In this document: one piece after another, positions 26,629 through 35,567 of the stretch
Layout of the letters: each line of letters starts with the position of its first letter
Numbering within the stretch: position 1 is the stretch's first letter
Assembly: GCA_013297995.1 (NCBI GenBank)
Contig: JAAFJB010000020.1
Location: 1 to 49,542 of the forward strand
Length of the DNA: 49,542 nt
DNA from: Chitinophagales bacterium
GTDB lineage: Bacteria; Bacteroidota; Bacteroidia; Chitinophagales; Chitinophagaceae
Direction of reading: 5' to 3'
Position numbers and translations under genes: made by a program
The notes under the pieces: generated by a model
What the model was told of the DNA's origin: nothing
What the model saw: the letters and a program-made list of their open reading frames with translations, nothing else
Databases searched by the model: none

Positions 26629-27102
26629 TTAATTCACCGCTTTATCTGCGCAACAACTGCTGGCAAATGCTTCTGGCTTGGCCTTGAACGCAAAACCCAT
26701 ACCTAGAATATAACCCATGGCTTCCCGCAATGCATCATTACTTTTGAACTGTGGATTGGTATTGATGTCAGCATGCACTTCCATATCAACCCCATATTCA
26801 ATAAAAAGATTGCAAAGCTCATAAGCAATTTCAATGCTCTTGGCTACTTCTACCAACATCCTTTCTTTAATATGGTACTTTAGTTTGGTGCGCTCATTGT
26901 GGATATACATAAAGCCTCCATTGTGCTCACGTAAAAAAACTATTACGGTGGCAAACTCCGTATCATCGCCTTTAACTTGACTATCAGTGCCAATACACAC
27001 TTTTAGTTTGGTTCCTGCTGCTGTTTCTTTTTTGATGGCTTCTTCTACCGCATCTTTGATGGGTAAAACAATGTTTTCTCCATTGAATTTTCTCCAACGC
27101 AT
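26629..27102 (-). CDS. YkuK-family RNase H-like protein
   Basis: A 157-residue protein of the YkuK/DUF458 family with a predicted RNase H fold: first strand VCIGTDSQVKG (Asp of the DSQ motif is a likely metal ligand), FATVIVFL, ERMLVEVAKSIEIA, and VHADINTNPQFKSNDALREA. Function is unknown in the family; no nuclease activity can be claimed. Convergent with the transglycosylase (10-bp gap) and divergent from the ABC transporter. Confidence 0.85.
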   Translation of the reverse strand: MRWRKFNGENIVLPIKDAVEEAIKKETAAGTKLKVCIGTDSQVKGDDTEFATVIVFLREHNGGFMYIHNERTKLKYHIKERMLVEVAKSIEIAYELCNLFIEYGVDMEVHADINTNPQFKSNDALREAMGYILGMGFAFKAKPEAFASSCCADKAVN

Positions 27103-27251
27103 AATTATAAGGTTTCTGTAAGTTACCCATCATTGCATACAAATACGCCAAATCAAGATGATCTTATTATTAACAGCAGTGGATAAAGGCCTTTTATGAG
27201 CAAGTTTGTCAGTTTTTAAAATTTTGTACGGATATTGACGTTTCAAACCCT

Positions 27252-27265
27252 GCGCAACATTGCGC
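27252..27265. promoter_or_regulatory. GCGCAA-CA-TTGCGC palindrome before the ABC transporter
   Basis: A 14-bp inverted repeat with perfect 6-bp arms, 7 bp before the ABC transporter ATG and followed by TCTTTTT. It could be an operator, a leader hairpin or chance; the two-base loop makes a DNA-binding site more likely than an RNA hairpin. Confidence 0.35.
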
Positions 27266-27272
27266 TCTTTTT

Positions 27273-29063
27273 ATGAAACTACTGCTACAATACCTCAAAC
27301 CTTATAAATGGTTAATTGCTTTGGCTCTTGTTCTGGCTGCCATGAACCAGTCTTTCTCTATGCTGGATCCCTATTTTTTTGGTAAGCTACTCGATCAATA
27401 CGGCATGCATCCCTTGCAAAAAGGCTATTTTAACCAATCCAAACAATTTGTTGCCACTGGCACCCGCACTGAATCGGAATTTATTTGGGGCGTTCTCGGC
27501 TTCTTAGGTATTTTAATAAGTGTTGCCATGGTATCTAGAATTGCCAAAGCTTTTCAGGATTATTTCAGCAATGTAATTGTGCAAAAATTTGGCGCTAAAA
27601 TTTTTACCGATGGGCTGAAACACTCTATGCAACTGCCTTATCAAGAATTTGAAGACCAACGAAGTGGTGAAACCCTTTCCATCTTATCTAAAGTACGAAC
27701 CGATACAGAGCGCTTTATCATTGCTTTTATCAATGTGCTATTTAGTATTCTAGTAGGCATTGTTTTTATATCAGTGTACTCATTTCGGCTCCACTGGAGC
27801 ATCATGCCCATTTATGCAATAGGCATTGTATGCTTATCGGTGTTGACCAGTTTTTTAAGCAAACGCATCAAAGCCATTCAAAAAGATATTGTAAAAGAAA
27901 CCACTACCCTTGCAGGTACTACCACGGAAAGTCTCCGAAATATTGAACTCGTTAAAAGTTTGGGGTTGACGGATCAAGAAATCAATCGCCTCAATAAAAA
28001 CACCTATAAAATTTTAGGGCTTGAATTGCGCAAAGTAAAAAGCATTCGTTCACTCAGCTTTGTGCAAGGCACTTTTGTAAACCTACTTAGGCAAATTATT
28101 ATGTTTACTTTATTGTGGTTGGTTTTTCAAGGAAAACTAACGGCTGGTGAAGTAATGACCCTTACTTTTTATTCCTTTTTTATTTTCGGGCCTTTGCAAG
28201 AAATAGGCAATATAATCCTGTCTTATAGAGAAGCGGAAGCATCGCTGAATAATTTTCATACCTTAATGCAGAAGCCATCAGAAGCCAAGCCCATCAACCC
28301 AAAAAATATAGGTAGCATTGGTGAGTTAACTTTCAACGATATTTATTTTAAACACAATACCTCTAAATACTATGCACTCGACGGTATTTCTTTCCAGGCT
28401 AAAAAGGGAGAAACCATTGCCTTTGTGGGTCCGTCTGGAGCTGGCAAAAGTACTTTGGTAAAAATGCTGGTAGGCTTATACAGTCCCGAAAAAGGCTCGG
28501 TTGAATACAACGCAATTAGTAGCAAGGAGATCAACTTAGATGAGCTTCGCAACCAGATTGGTTTTGTAACACAAGACACACAATTGTTTGCAGGTACCAT
28601 TAAAGAAAATCTTTTATTCGTTTGTCCCAATGCCAGCGATGCCGAAATAATAGAAGCCCTGCATAAGAGTAGTTGCAACAACTTATTACAACGTGCCGAA
28701 AACGGAATTAGCTCTATGATTGGAGAAGGGGGACTAAAACTAAGTGGGGGTGAAAAGCAGCGATTGTCAATTGCGAGGGCATTAATCAGGCATCCGCAAT
28801 TGCTTATTTTTGATGAAGCCACTTCTTCGCTCGATAGTATTACCGAAGAAGAAATTACCAATACCATTCGCAGCATCTCTTCCTTAAAAGAACAGATTAC
28901 GGTAATGATTGCGCATAGGCTTAGCACCATCATGCACGCAGATAGAATTTATGTACTGGAAAAAGGCAAAGTGGTGGAGACAGGCAACCACCATCAATTG
29001 CTGGAAGAAAAAGGTTTGTATTATGCCATGTGGAGGCAGCAGATTGGAGAACGAAAAGCTTAG
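27273..29063 (+). CDS. ABC exporter, MsbA/LmrA-like fused permease-ATPase
   Basis: A 596-residue half-transporter that works as a homodimer. N-terminal six-helix membrane domain (about 1-320, starting LLQYLKPYKWLIALALVLAA), then the nucleotide-binding domain: Walker A GPSGAGKST (near 385), Q-loop GFVTQDTQLFAGT, signature KLSGGEKQRLSIARAL, Walker B LLIFDEATSSLD and the switch MIAHRLST. It resembles lipid or multidrug exporters; the substrate cannot be told. Stands alone, with a palindrome just before the start and convergent with the oxidoreductase gene. Confidence 0.9.
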   Translation: MKLLLQYLKPYKWLIALALVLAAMNQSFSMLDPYFFGKLLDQYGMHPLQKGYFNQSKQFVATGTRTESEFIWGVLGFLGILISVAMVSRIAKAFQDYFSNVIVQKFGAKIFTDGLKHSMQLPYQEFEDQRSGETLSILSKVRTDTERFIIAFINVLFSILVGIVFISVYSFRLHWSIMPIYAIGIVCLSVLTSFLSKRIKAIQKDIVKETTTLAGTTTESLRNIELVKSLGLTDQEINRLNKNTYKILGLELRKVKSIRSLSFVQGTFVNLLRQIIMFTLLWLVFQGKLTAGEVMTLTFYSFFIFGPLQEIGNIILSYREAEASLNNFHTLMQKPSEAKPINPKNIGSIGELTFNDIYFKHNTSKYYALDGISFQAKKGETIAFVGPSGAGKSTLVKMLVGLYSPEKGSVEYNAISSKEINLDELRNQIGFVTQDTQLFAGTIKENLLFVCPNASDAEIIEALHKSSCNNLLQRAENGISSMIGEGGLKLSGGEKQRLSIARALIRHPQLLIFDEATSSLDSITEEEITNTIRSISSLKEQITVMIAHRLSTIMHADRIYVLEKGKVVETGNHHQLLEEKGLYYAMWRQQIGERKA

Positions 29064-29075
29064 TAATATTCGCCC

Positions 29076-30992
29076 TTAATCCTTCAACATTTGGCTGATC
29101 TTATCTACCAACTCACCTTTGGTAATGGGCACTCCCATAATTTTATTATAGCCTTTTGCATCCACCATATATTGGTCGCGGATAATTTTTATCAATTGTC
29201 CATTGTTGATTTCTGGAATCAGCACCTGATCAAAAGCGGCAATAATCTCACCCAAATTTTTGGGGAATGGTCGCATATAACGGATATGGGCGTGACTCAC
29301 AGCGTGGCCTTCTGCCTGTAATTCCAATACAGCACTTTTAATTGCGCCATAGGTTGAACCCCATCCAAGCACCAATATTTTACCAGTTTCAGGGCCGCTA
29401 TCAATGGTTTGTAAAGGAATATAATTGGCTATCATATCTACTTTTGCTTGACGAGTTTTCACCATATGCTGGTGGTTCTCTGCATCATAGCTGATATTAC
29501 CCGTGATGTCTTGTTTTTCCAATCCACCAATTCTATGTTCCAGCCCAGGCGTGCCTGGAACAGCCCAGGGACGAGCCAGTTTTTCATTGCGTTTGTAAGG
29601 CAGATACTTTTCTTCATCATCTGCCAATGCTTGCTTAAACACCACTTTAATAGGGGTTAAATCCGCACTCTGCGGAAACTTCCAAGGCTCCGCGCCATTG
29701 GCGATATAACCATCACTCAACAAAATTACGGGTGTCATATGTTCTACTGCAATTCGCACCGCTTCATAAGCAACGTCAAAACAATCGCTCGGTGTTGATG
29801 ATGCAATGATGGGCATGGGACATTCCCCATTTCTACCATAATAAGCCTGCAATAAATCGCTCTGTTCGGTCTTTGTAGGTAAACCAGTAGAGGGTCCACC
29901 GCGTTGAATATTTATAATCAACAGCGGAATCTCTAACATTACAGCCAACCCCATTGCTTCGGTCTTTAAAGCCATACCGGGACCAGAAGTGGTGGTAATA
30001 CCTAAAGAACCGCCATAAGCTGCACCAATGGCAGCGGTAATACCTGCAATTTCATCTTCGGCCTGAAAAGTACGAATACCAAAAGTTTTGTACTTACTTA
30101 AATCGTGTAAAATATCGGATGCAGGCGTAATGGGATAAGTGCCAAGAAAAATAGGTAGCCCACTTTTTTCGCTGGCAGCAATCAATCCCATACTCAAAGC
30201 TTGGTTACCCATGATGCTTCGGTATAGTCCGGGTGCCATTTTGGCTTTTTCTACTGTATAGCGGGTAGTGAAAGTCTCGGTAGTATCCCCATAATTATAT
30301 CCTGCCTGAAGTACTTTAATATTACTCTGTAAAATATTTTCTTTCTTGCCAAATTTCTCCTGTAAAAAGTCGATCGTATTATCGAGTTTTCTGTTGTACA
30401 TCCAATAAATAAAGCCCAGTACAAACATATTCTTAGCCCGATCTCTTTCTTTGGTACCGAGATCGGTAAATTCCTTCAGCGACTCACGGGTGAGTTTGGT
30501 CACGTCAATTTTAATCAATTCAAAAGCATCAAGGCTTCCATCTTCCAATGGATTAATGCCATCGGGATAATTGGCGAGTCGCAAATTCTTCGCATCAAAT
30601 CCGTCAATATTGGCAATGATTTTCCCCCCGGGCTTGATGGCTTTCAAATTCACTTTTAAAGCAGCCGCATTCATGGCTACCAACACATCGGCTATATCAC
30701 CCGGTGTAAATACTTTATTAGAAGAGAAATGCAACTGAAAACCACTCACACCGGGGAGGGTTCCTATGGGAGCACGGATCTCGGCAGGAAAATCAGGAAA
30801 AGTAGCTAGGTCAATTCCCAACATGGCTGTATTATTGGTAAATTGTTGACCCGTTAACTGCATTCCATCTCCACTGTCTCCTGCAAATTTGATCACCACA
30901 TTCTGTAAAACTGCTGCTGTATTGTCCATCTCCATTTTTTGTGGCAGCGAAGGTAGTATTTCTACACCTGTTTTTTTCTGCCCTTTCGGCAT
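29076..30992 (-). CDS. korA: 2-oxoacid:ferredoxin oxidoreductase, fused gamma-alpha subunit (KorA-like)
   Basis: A 638-residue fused subunit of a thiamine-dependent oxidoreductase, most like 2-oxoglutarate:ferredoxin oxidoreductase. The gamma domain (about 28-215) begins VVIKFAGDSGDGMQLTGQQF; the alpha domain (about 250-638) holds GLYRSIMGNQALSMGLIAA, TYPITPASDILH, AEDEIAGITAAIGAAYGG, TTTSGPGMALKTEA and QRGGPSTGLPTKTEQSDL (each under 20 residues, all KorA landmarks). It needs a beta subunit (KorB) that carries TPP and Fe-S, but none is adjacent. The N-terminal 20-odd residues before MEMDNTAA may not be translated. Confidence 0.9.
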   Translation of the reverse strand: MPKGQKKTGVEILPSLPQKMEMDNTAAVLQNVVIKFAGDSGDGMQLTGQQFTNNTAMLGIDLATFPDFPAEIRAPIGTLPGVSGFQLHFSSNKVFTPGDIADVLVAMNAAALKVNLKAIKPGGKIIANIDGFDAKNLRLANYPDGINPLEDGSLDAFELIKIDVTKLTRESLKEFTDLGTKERDRAKNMFVLGFIYWMYNRKLDNTIDFLQEKFGKKENILQSNIKVLQAGYNYGDTTETFTTRYTVEKAKMAPGLYRSIMGNQALSMGLIAASEKSGLPIFLGTYPITPASDILHDLSKYKTFGIRTFQAEDEIAGITAAIGAAYGGSLGITTTSGPGMALKTEAMGLAVMLEIPLLIINIQRGGPSTGLPTKTEQSDLLQAYYGRNGECPMPIIASSTPSDCFDVAYEAVRIAVEHMTPVILLSDGYIANGAEPWKFPQSADLTPIKVVFKQALADDEEKYLPYKRNEKLARPWAVPGTPGLEHRIGGLEKQDITGNISYDAENHQHMVKTRQAKVDMIANYIPLQTIDSGPETGKILVLGWGSTYGAIKSAVLELQAEGHAVSHAHIRYMRPFPKNLGEIIAAFDQVLIPEINNGQLIKIIRDQYMVDAKGYNKIMGVPITKGELVDKISQMLKD

Positions 30993-31074
30993 CTTTTTTT
31001 GAATTTCCTGCTTTCATAAGTATATAATGACTTCAAAACCACCTGTTAAAGTTAAAAATGATTGTAGAAAAGCC

Positions 31075-31105
31075 CTTGGAATGAATTTTGTTTATTGTAA
31101 ATTTG
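31075..31105 (+). promoter_or_regulatory. Promoter of the Bax inhibitor-1 family gene
   Basis: CTTG at 31075-31078 (one mismatch to TTTG), 19-bp spacer, TAAATTTG at 31098-31105 (exact TAnnTTTG). Transcription would begin about 31112, 14 nt before the ATG at 31126. This supports the shorter start rather than the upstream in-frame ATG at 31027. Confidence 0.75.
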
Positions 31106-31125
31106 AAATAGAAAATTTTAGCACT

Positions 31126-31893
31126 ATGGCAATTTTTAAATCGGGTAACCCTACCCTAACAGAGAAAATGTTCGATAAAAGTCAGTCACTAGACGCTTCA
31201 TCGCAAGGTGTAATGACGGTAAGAGGTTCTATGAACAAGTTCGGTTTTATGATGATCATGCTGATGGCCGGAGCCGTTTACAACTGGCATTTATTTGAAG
31301 AGATGAAGCAAAGCACCATGAATATTTTAATGATGGTGGGTATATTTGGTGGCTTAATTGCCGCAATTGGCATCATGTTTAAACCCAATTGGGCACCTGT
31401 ATTGGCACCTATTTATGCCTTATTAGAAGGTTTATTTGTGGGCGGTATTTCCGCTATTATGAATGCAGCTTTTGCTGAAAAATATCCGGGTTTGGTAATG
31501 CAAGCCGTGGGGCTCACTTTTGGCGTAGCATTGTCTATGTTTTTATTGTACAATTTTCGGGTAATAAAAGCTACTGAACGTTTCAAATCTATCATTTTAA
31601 TGGCCACCATGGGCATAGGTATTTTTTACTTAATCACTATGGTATTGGGCTTCTTTGGCGTGAACATAGATTTTATGCGAGACAGTAGTATGTTGAGTAT
31701 TGGTATTTCTTTGTTTGTAGTAGCGGTAGCCGCATTGAATTTGATTCTTGATTTTGATATGATTGAACAAGGCGCAGAAAGAGGTGCTCCTAAATTCATG
31801 GAATGGTATGGTGCTTTTGGCTTAATGGTTACCATTGTTTGGTTGTACATTGAAATGTTAAAGCTGTTGAGCAAGTTGGGAAGTCGCGACTAA
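31126..31893 (+). CDS. Bax inhibitor-1 / YccA-like membrane protein
   Basis: A 255-residue integral membrane protein of the BI-1/YccA family with about seven hydrophobic helices beginning near FGFMMIMLMAGAVYNW and ending in LMVTIVWLYIEMLKLLSKLG. The acidic pair in LNLILDFDMIEQGAE is typical of the family, which in other bacteria forms pH-sensitive calcium-leak channels or moderates FtsH. Start taken at MAIFKSGNP, after the promoter. Own promoter and terminator, so monocistronic. Confidence 0.9.
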   Translation: MAIFKSGNPTLTEKMFDKSQSLDASSQGVMTVRGSMNKFGFMMIMLMAGAVYNWHLFEEMKQSTMNILMMVGIFGGLIAAIGIMFKPNWAPVLAPIYALLEGLFVGGISAIMNAAFAEKYPGLVMQAVGLTFGVALSMFLLYNFRVIKATERFKSIILMATMGIGIFYLITMVLGFFGVNIDFMRDSSMLSIGISLFVVAVAALNLILDFDMIEQGAERGAPKFMEWYGAFGLMVTIVWLYIEMLKLLSKLGSRD

Positions 31894-31916
31894 ACCCATA
31901 TCATATATATTTTTAC

Positions 31917-31946
31917 AAAACCCTTCCCACAAGTAAGGGTTTTTTT
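31917..31946 (+). terminator. Rho-independent terminator after the BI-1 gene
   Basis: AAAACCCTT (31917-31925) pairs with AAGGGTTTT (31935-31943) around a 9-nt loop, followed by a T run to 31946. Clear intrinsic terminator 23 bp after the stop. Confidence 0.85.
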
Positions 31947-31998
31947 ATACCGCTGCCTTTTGAAATAACTTTAACTTAGAGCAGAAAATTAACAGCGC

Positions 31999-34014
31999 AT
32001 GAATTTTAATAGACAGTCATTCAGCAACGAAGAGTTAGTTTATATATACAGAAACCTATTGCTGCCGAGAATGATTGAAGAAAAAATGTTGGTGCTATTG
32101 CGCCAAGGAAAAATAAGCAAATGGTTCAGTGGCATTGGTCAAGAAGCCATTTCAGTAGGTGCTACTTTAGCATTAAAACCCGATGAGTGGATTATGCCTT
32201 TGCATAGAAATCTAGGGGTATTTACCAGCCGACAAATGCCGTTAGAGAAATTATTCATGCAGTGGCAGGGTAATAAATCGGGCTATAGCAAGGGCCGGGA
32301 ACGCAGTTTTCATTTTGGCTCCAAGCCCTATCATATCTGCGGAATGATTTCACACCTAGGCCCCCAATTGGCTATTGCAGATGGGGTGGCACTGGCATAT
32401 AAATTGCGCAATGAAGAAAAAGTATCGCTGGCTTTTTCTGGTGATGGCGGTACTAGTGAAGGTGATTTTCATGAGGCATTGAATGTAGCTGCCGTATGGA
32501 ATTTACCCGTAATTTTTGTGATTGAAAACAATGGTTATGGACTCAGCACGCCCGTTAATGAACAGTATCGTTGCGAGAATTTGGTGGACAAAGCTATGGG
32601 CTATGGCATGGAAGGCATAAAAATTGATGGCAACAATATTCTTACCGTTCTAGAAACCATTAAAGGAGTTCGCGACTATTGCATAAAAAACCAGCGACCT
32701 TATTTAGTTGAGTGTACTACTTTTAGAATGCGCGGTCACGAAGAAGCCAGTGGCATTAAATATGTTCCCAAAGATTTATTGGAAGAGTGGGGCAAGAAAG
32801 ATCCTATAAAAAAATATGAGCAGTTTCTGCTGAATGAAAAAATTATTTCAGAAATGGAGATTGCCGATATCCGTAATGAGTTTAAAAAATATATTGATGA
32901 TGAGCTGGCATTGGCCAATCAAGCTGCAGCAATGGTGGTAGATGAGGAGGAAGAGTTGGCGGATGTTTATGCGAAGCAGACGAATGACGATGGACGAATG
33001 ACGAATGACGATGGACAAATGACGATGGACGATGGACGAACGACGAATAACAGAGAGGCAAGATTAATTGATGGCATTTCAGAAGGATTAAAACAGAGCA
33101 TGAAAACCCATCCCAACCTGGTATTGATGGGTCAGGACATTGCAGAATACGGTGGGGCTTTTAAAATAACAGAAGGCTTTGTAGCGCAATTTGGGAAAGA
33201 CCGTGTTCGCAATACCCCCTTATGCGAAAGTGCCATTGTAGGCGCCTGTCTGGGTATGAGTCTGGAAGGATATAAAACCGTGATGGAAATGCAGTTTGCA
33301 GATTTTGTGACCGTTGGATTTAACCAGATTGTAAATAACCTTGCTAAAATTCATTATAGGTGGGGGCAAAATGCCGATGTAGTAATTCGTATGCCCACAG
33401 GTGGTGGCGTAGGCGCAGGGCCTTTTCATTCACAAAGCAATGAAGCTTGGTTTACCCATGTACCTGGATTGAAAATAGTGTATCCTTCCAATCCACGAGA
33501 CGCAAAAGGCTTGCTTATTGCTGCCATTAATGATCCCAATCCTGTGCTCTATTTTGAACACAAAGCACTCTATAGAAGCATCAGCGGTGAACTGCCTGCT
33601 CACTACTATGAAATTGAAATTGGCAAAGCCGCCATTGTTCAAGAAGGAGATGATATTACTATAATTACTTACGGTGCTGCAGTGCATTGGGCTACTGAAT
33701 ACCAACAAGAACATCCAGAAATATCGCTGCATATTATTGACCTGAGAACTTTGCTGCCACTAGATTATGATGCTATTAAAGCCGCCGTTAAAAAAACAGG
33801 TAAAGTACTTTTATTGCATGAAGACAGTCTAATAGGTGGCATTGGCGGAGAAATAAGCGCATGGATTAATGAACACTGTTTTGAATTACTTGATGCGCCT
33901 ATAATCCGCTGCGCTTCACTAGATACACCCATTCCGTTCAACCTAGAATTGGAGAAAAACTTTATGGCCAAAAGCAGATTAGCTGCAAAAATTGACCAAT
34001 TAATTCACTATTGA
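31999..34014 (+). CDS. Fused E1 alpha-beta 2-oxoacid dehydrogenase
   Basis: A 671-residue E1 component of a pyruvate- or branched-chain-type dehydrogenase complex, with both subunits in one chain. E1 alpha (about 10-320) has the TPP motif GDGGTSEGDFHEAL through IENN (148-178) and the phosphorylation-loop-like FRMRGHEEAS. E1 beta (about 352-671) has LVLMGQDIAEYGGAF, TPLCESAIVG, MPTGGGVGAGPFHSQSNEAW and the C-terminal transketolase domain with HEDSLIGGIGGEI. The fusion is common in Bacteroidota. Oddity: the linker (about 327-350) is written by ten tandem heptanucleotides and reads as TNDDGRM, TNDDGQM, TMDDGRT. Whether the substrate is pyruvate or branched-chain ketoacid is not clear. Confidence 0.92.
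   Translation: MNFNRQSFSNEELVYIYRNLLLPRMIEEKMLVLLRQGKISKWFSGIGQEAISVGATLALKPDEWIMPLHRNLGVFTSRQMPLEKLFMQWQGNKSGYSKGRERSFHFGSKPYHICGMISHLGPQLAIADGVALAYKLRNEEKVSLAFSGDGGTSEGDFHEALNVAAVWNLPVIFVIENNGYGLSTPVNEQYRCENLVDKAMGYGMEGIKIDGNNILTVLETIKGVRDYCIKNQRPYLVECTTFRMRGHEEASGIKYVPKDLLEEWGKKDPIKKYEQFLLNEKIISEMEIADIRNEFKKYIDDELALANQAAAMVVDEEEELADVYAKQTNDDGRMTNDDGQMTMDDGRTTNNREARLIDGISEGLKQSMKTHPNLVLMGQDIAEYGGAFKITEGFVAQFGKDRVRNTPLCESAIVGACLGMSLEGYKTVMEMQFADFVTVGFNQIVNNLAKIHYRWGQNADVVIRMPTGGGVGAGPFHSQSNEAWFTHVPGLKIVYPSNPRDAKGLLIAAINDPNPVLYFEHKALYRSISGELPAHYYEIEIGKAAIVQEGDDITIITYGAAVHWATEYQQEHPEISLHIIDLRTLLPLDYDAIKAAVKKTGKVLLLHEDSLIGGIGGEISAWINEHCFELLDAPIIRCASLDTPIPFNLELEKNFMAKSRLAAKIDQLIHY
32979..33048 (+). 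repeat. Ten tandem heptanucleotides inside the E1 gene
   Basis: Units in order: GACGAAT, GACGATG, GACGAAT, GACGAAT, GACGATG, GACAAAT, GACGATG, GACGATG, GACGAAC, GACGAAT. The 70-bp tract has a strict 7-nt period (consensus GACGAWK) and lies in the linker between the E1 alpha and beta domains. Because 7 is not a multiple of 3, gain or loss of one unit shifts the frame; three units restore it. The tract also places ATG triplets in more than one frame. Confidence 0.95.
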
Positions 34015-34028
34015 TTTTCAACAGCCCC

Positions 34029-35567
34029 ATGTACAAAAAACTAATTTTACTACTGGCAGTCTACCTTTTTCAGTCGCAAATTTTTGCACAAAGCAATCCA
34101 AATATTGAATATGCTGCTCCTTTTTTTGCGGATACGATGCGTGCAAAAAAAATAAAATCATTGGCCCCGATAATAGATAAAATGTATGCTGATTATGCAA
34201 TGGCCAATCATTTACCCGGCTATGCGTATGGTATTGTGGTTGATGGGGAACTGGTGGTTTCTGGTGCGGGTGGTTTTACCGATATCAGTAAAAAAACAAA
34301 TGCAAATACCCGCTCTATGTTTAGAATAGCATCTATGAGCAAAAGCTTTACTGCTATGGCTATCCTAAAACTTCGCGATGATGGTAAGTTGAAATTAGAC
34401 GACCCAGCATCTATATATATTCCTGCATTAAAAGCACAAAAACTTACCAACGATGCCGCTGAAATTACCATCAGAGAATTGATGACGCACGCGGCGGGAT
34501 TTCCGGAAGACAATCCTTGGGGTGATAGACAATTAGCCGATACCGAAGAAGATTTGATAGCACTTTTTAAAAAAGGTATTTCTTTTTCTACTGTAAACGG
34601 AACAGCTTATGAATACAGCAATCTAGGCTTTGCTACATTGGGGCTGATTATTAAAAAAGTAACGGGCATTTCTTACAACGAATATATTGCACAAAATATT
34701 TGGAAACGATTGGGTATGCAAGCTTCTTGGGAATACAGTAAAGTGCCCGAAACTCAATTGGCAAAAGGATATAGATGGATTAATGAAAATTGGAAAGAAG
34801 AAGCATTGTTGCACGATGGTATTTATGGTGCTATGGGTGGCATGATCAGTTCAATAGAATCTTTCAGCAAATACCTTGCCTTGCACCAACAAGCATGGCC
34901 AGCAAGAAATGAGGAGGAAAATATTATTATCAAAAGAAGTTCTTTGCGCGAAATGCACCAACCTTGGCGATTCAATAACCTGAACCCGCTGTATAAATAT
35001 TCGGATGGAAGAAATTGTGCAGTGGTAAACGGCTATGGTTATGGCTTGGCTATTATGCGCGATTGCGACAATAAAACAATAGTGGGGCATAGTGGAGGCC
35101 TGCCAGGATTTGGCAGTAACTGGCGTTTTATGCCCGATTATGGGGTTGGATTAATGTTCTTTGCCAATCTCACCTACGCTCCTACAGCAGCCTTTAATAT
35201 TCGGGTAATAGATACGCTGGTAAAACTAGCTGCCCTTAAACCAAGAACCCTTATTGCATCGCCCGTTTTGCGACAAAGAAAAAATGAGTTGGTAAAATTA
35301 CTGCCTGCATTTAATGGCGCCGTTGAATCGGGAATTTTTGCAGAGAATTTTTTCATGGATTATTATATTGACTCGCTAAAGCGCCAAGCAATGGGTATTT
35401 ATGAAAGCATTGGAAAAATTATTTCAATAGGAGAAATAATACCAGAGAACCAGTTAAGGGGCAGCTTTAGCATTCATGGAGAAAAAGGAAAAGCAATGGT
35501 TTTTTTCACACTTACACCCGAGAATCCAGCATTGATTCAGGAATATAATATTAGGTTATTGAAGTAG
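34029..35567 (+). CDS. Secreted serine hydrolase, class C beta-lactamase/PBP-like fold
   Basis: A 512-residue exported protein. Signal peptide about 1-21 (MYKKLILLLAVYLFQSQIFA then Q). The beta-lactamase-family domain has SMSK (Ser102, Lys105), YSN (196-198) and the third-box HSGG in TIVGHSGGLPGFG. A C-terminal lipocalin-like part (about 400-512) is likely. Members of this fold are esterases, D-aminopeptidases or peptidases more often than true beta-lactamases, so no resistance is implied. The ATG at 34029 is chosen for its signal peptide. Follows the E1 gene by 14 bp; its 3' end overlaps the convergent AlkB-like gene by 17 bp. Confidence 0.85.
   Translation: MYKKLILLLAVYLFQSQIFAQSNPNIEYAAPFFADTMRAKKIKSLAPIIDKMYADYAMANHLPGYAYGIVVDGELVVSGAGGFTDISKKTNANTRSMFRIASMSKSFTAMAILKLRDDGKLKLDDPASIYIPALKAQKLTNDAAEITIRELMTHAAGFPEDNPWGDRQLADTEEDLIALFKKGISFSTVNGTAYEYSNLGFATLGLIIKKVTGISYNEYIAQNIWKRLGMQASWEYSKVPETQLAKGYRWINENWKEEALLHDGIYGAMGGMISSIESFSKYLALHQQAWPARNEEENIIIKRSSLREMHQPWRFNNLNPLYKYSDGRNCAVVNGYGYGLAIMRDCDNKTIVGHSGGLPGFGSNWRFMPDYGVGLMFFANLTYAPTAAFNIRVIDTLVKLAALKPRTLIASPVLRQRKNELVKLLPAFNGAVESGIFAENFFMDYYIDSLKRQAMGIYESIGKIISIGEIIPENQLRGSFSIHGEKGKAMVFFTLTPENPALIQEYNIRLLK

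Noticed and set aside
32979..33048. CRISPR-like repeat array
   Set aside because: Units are 7 nt and contiguous with no spacers, and the tract is translated; no cas gene is present.
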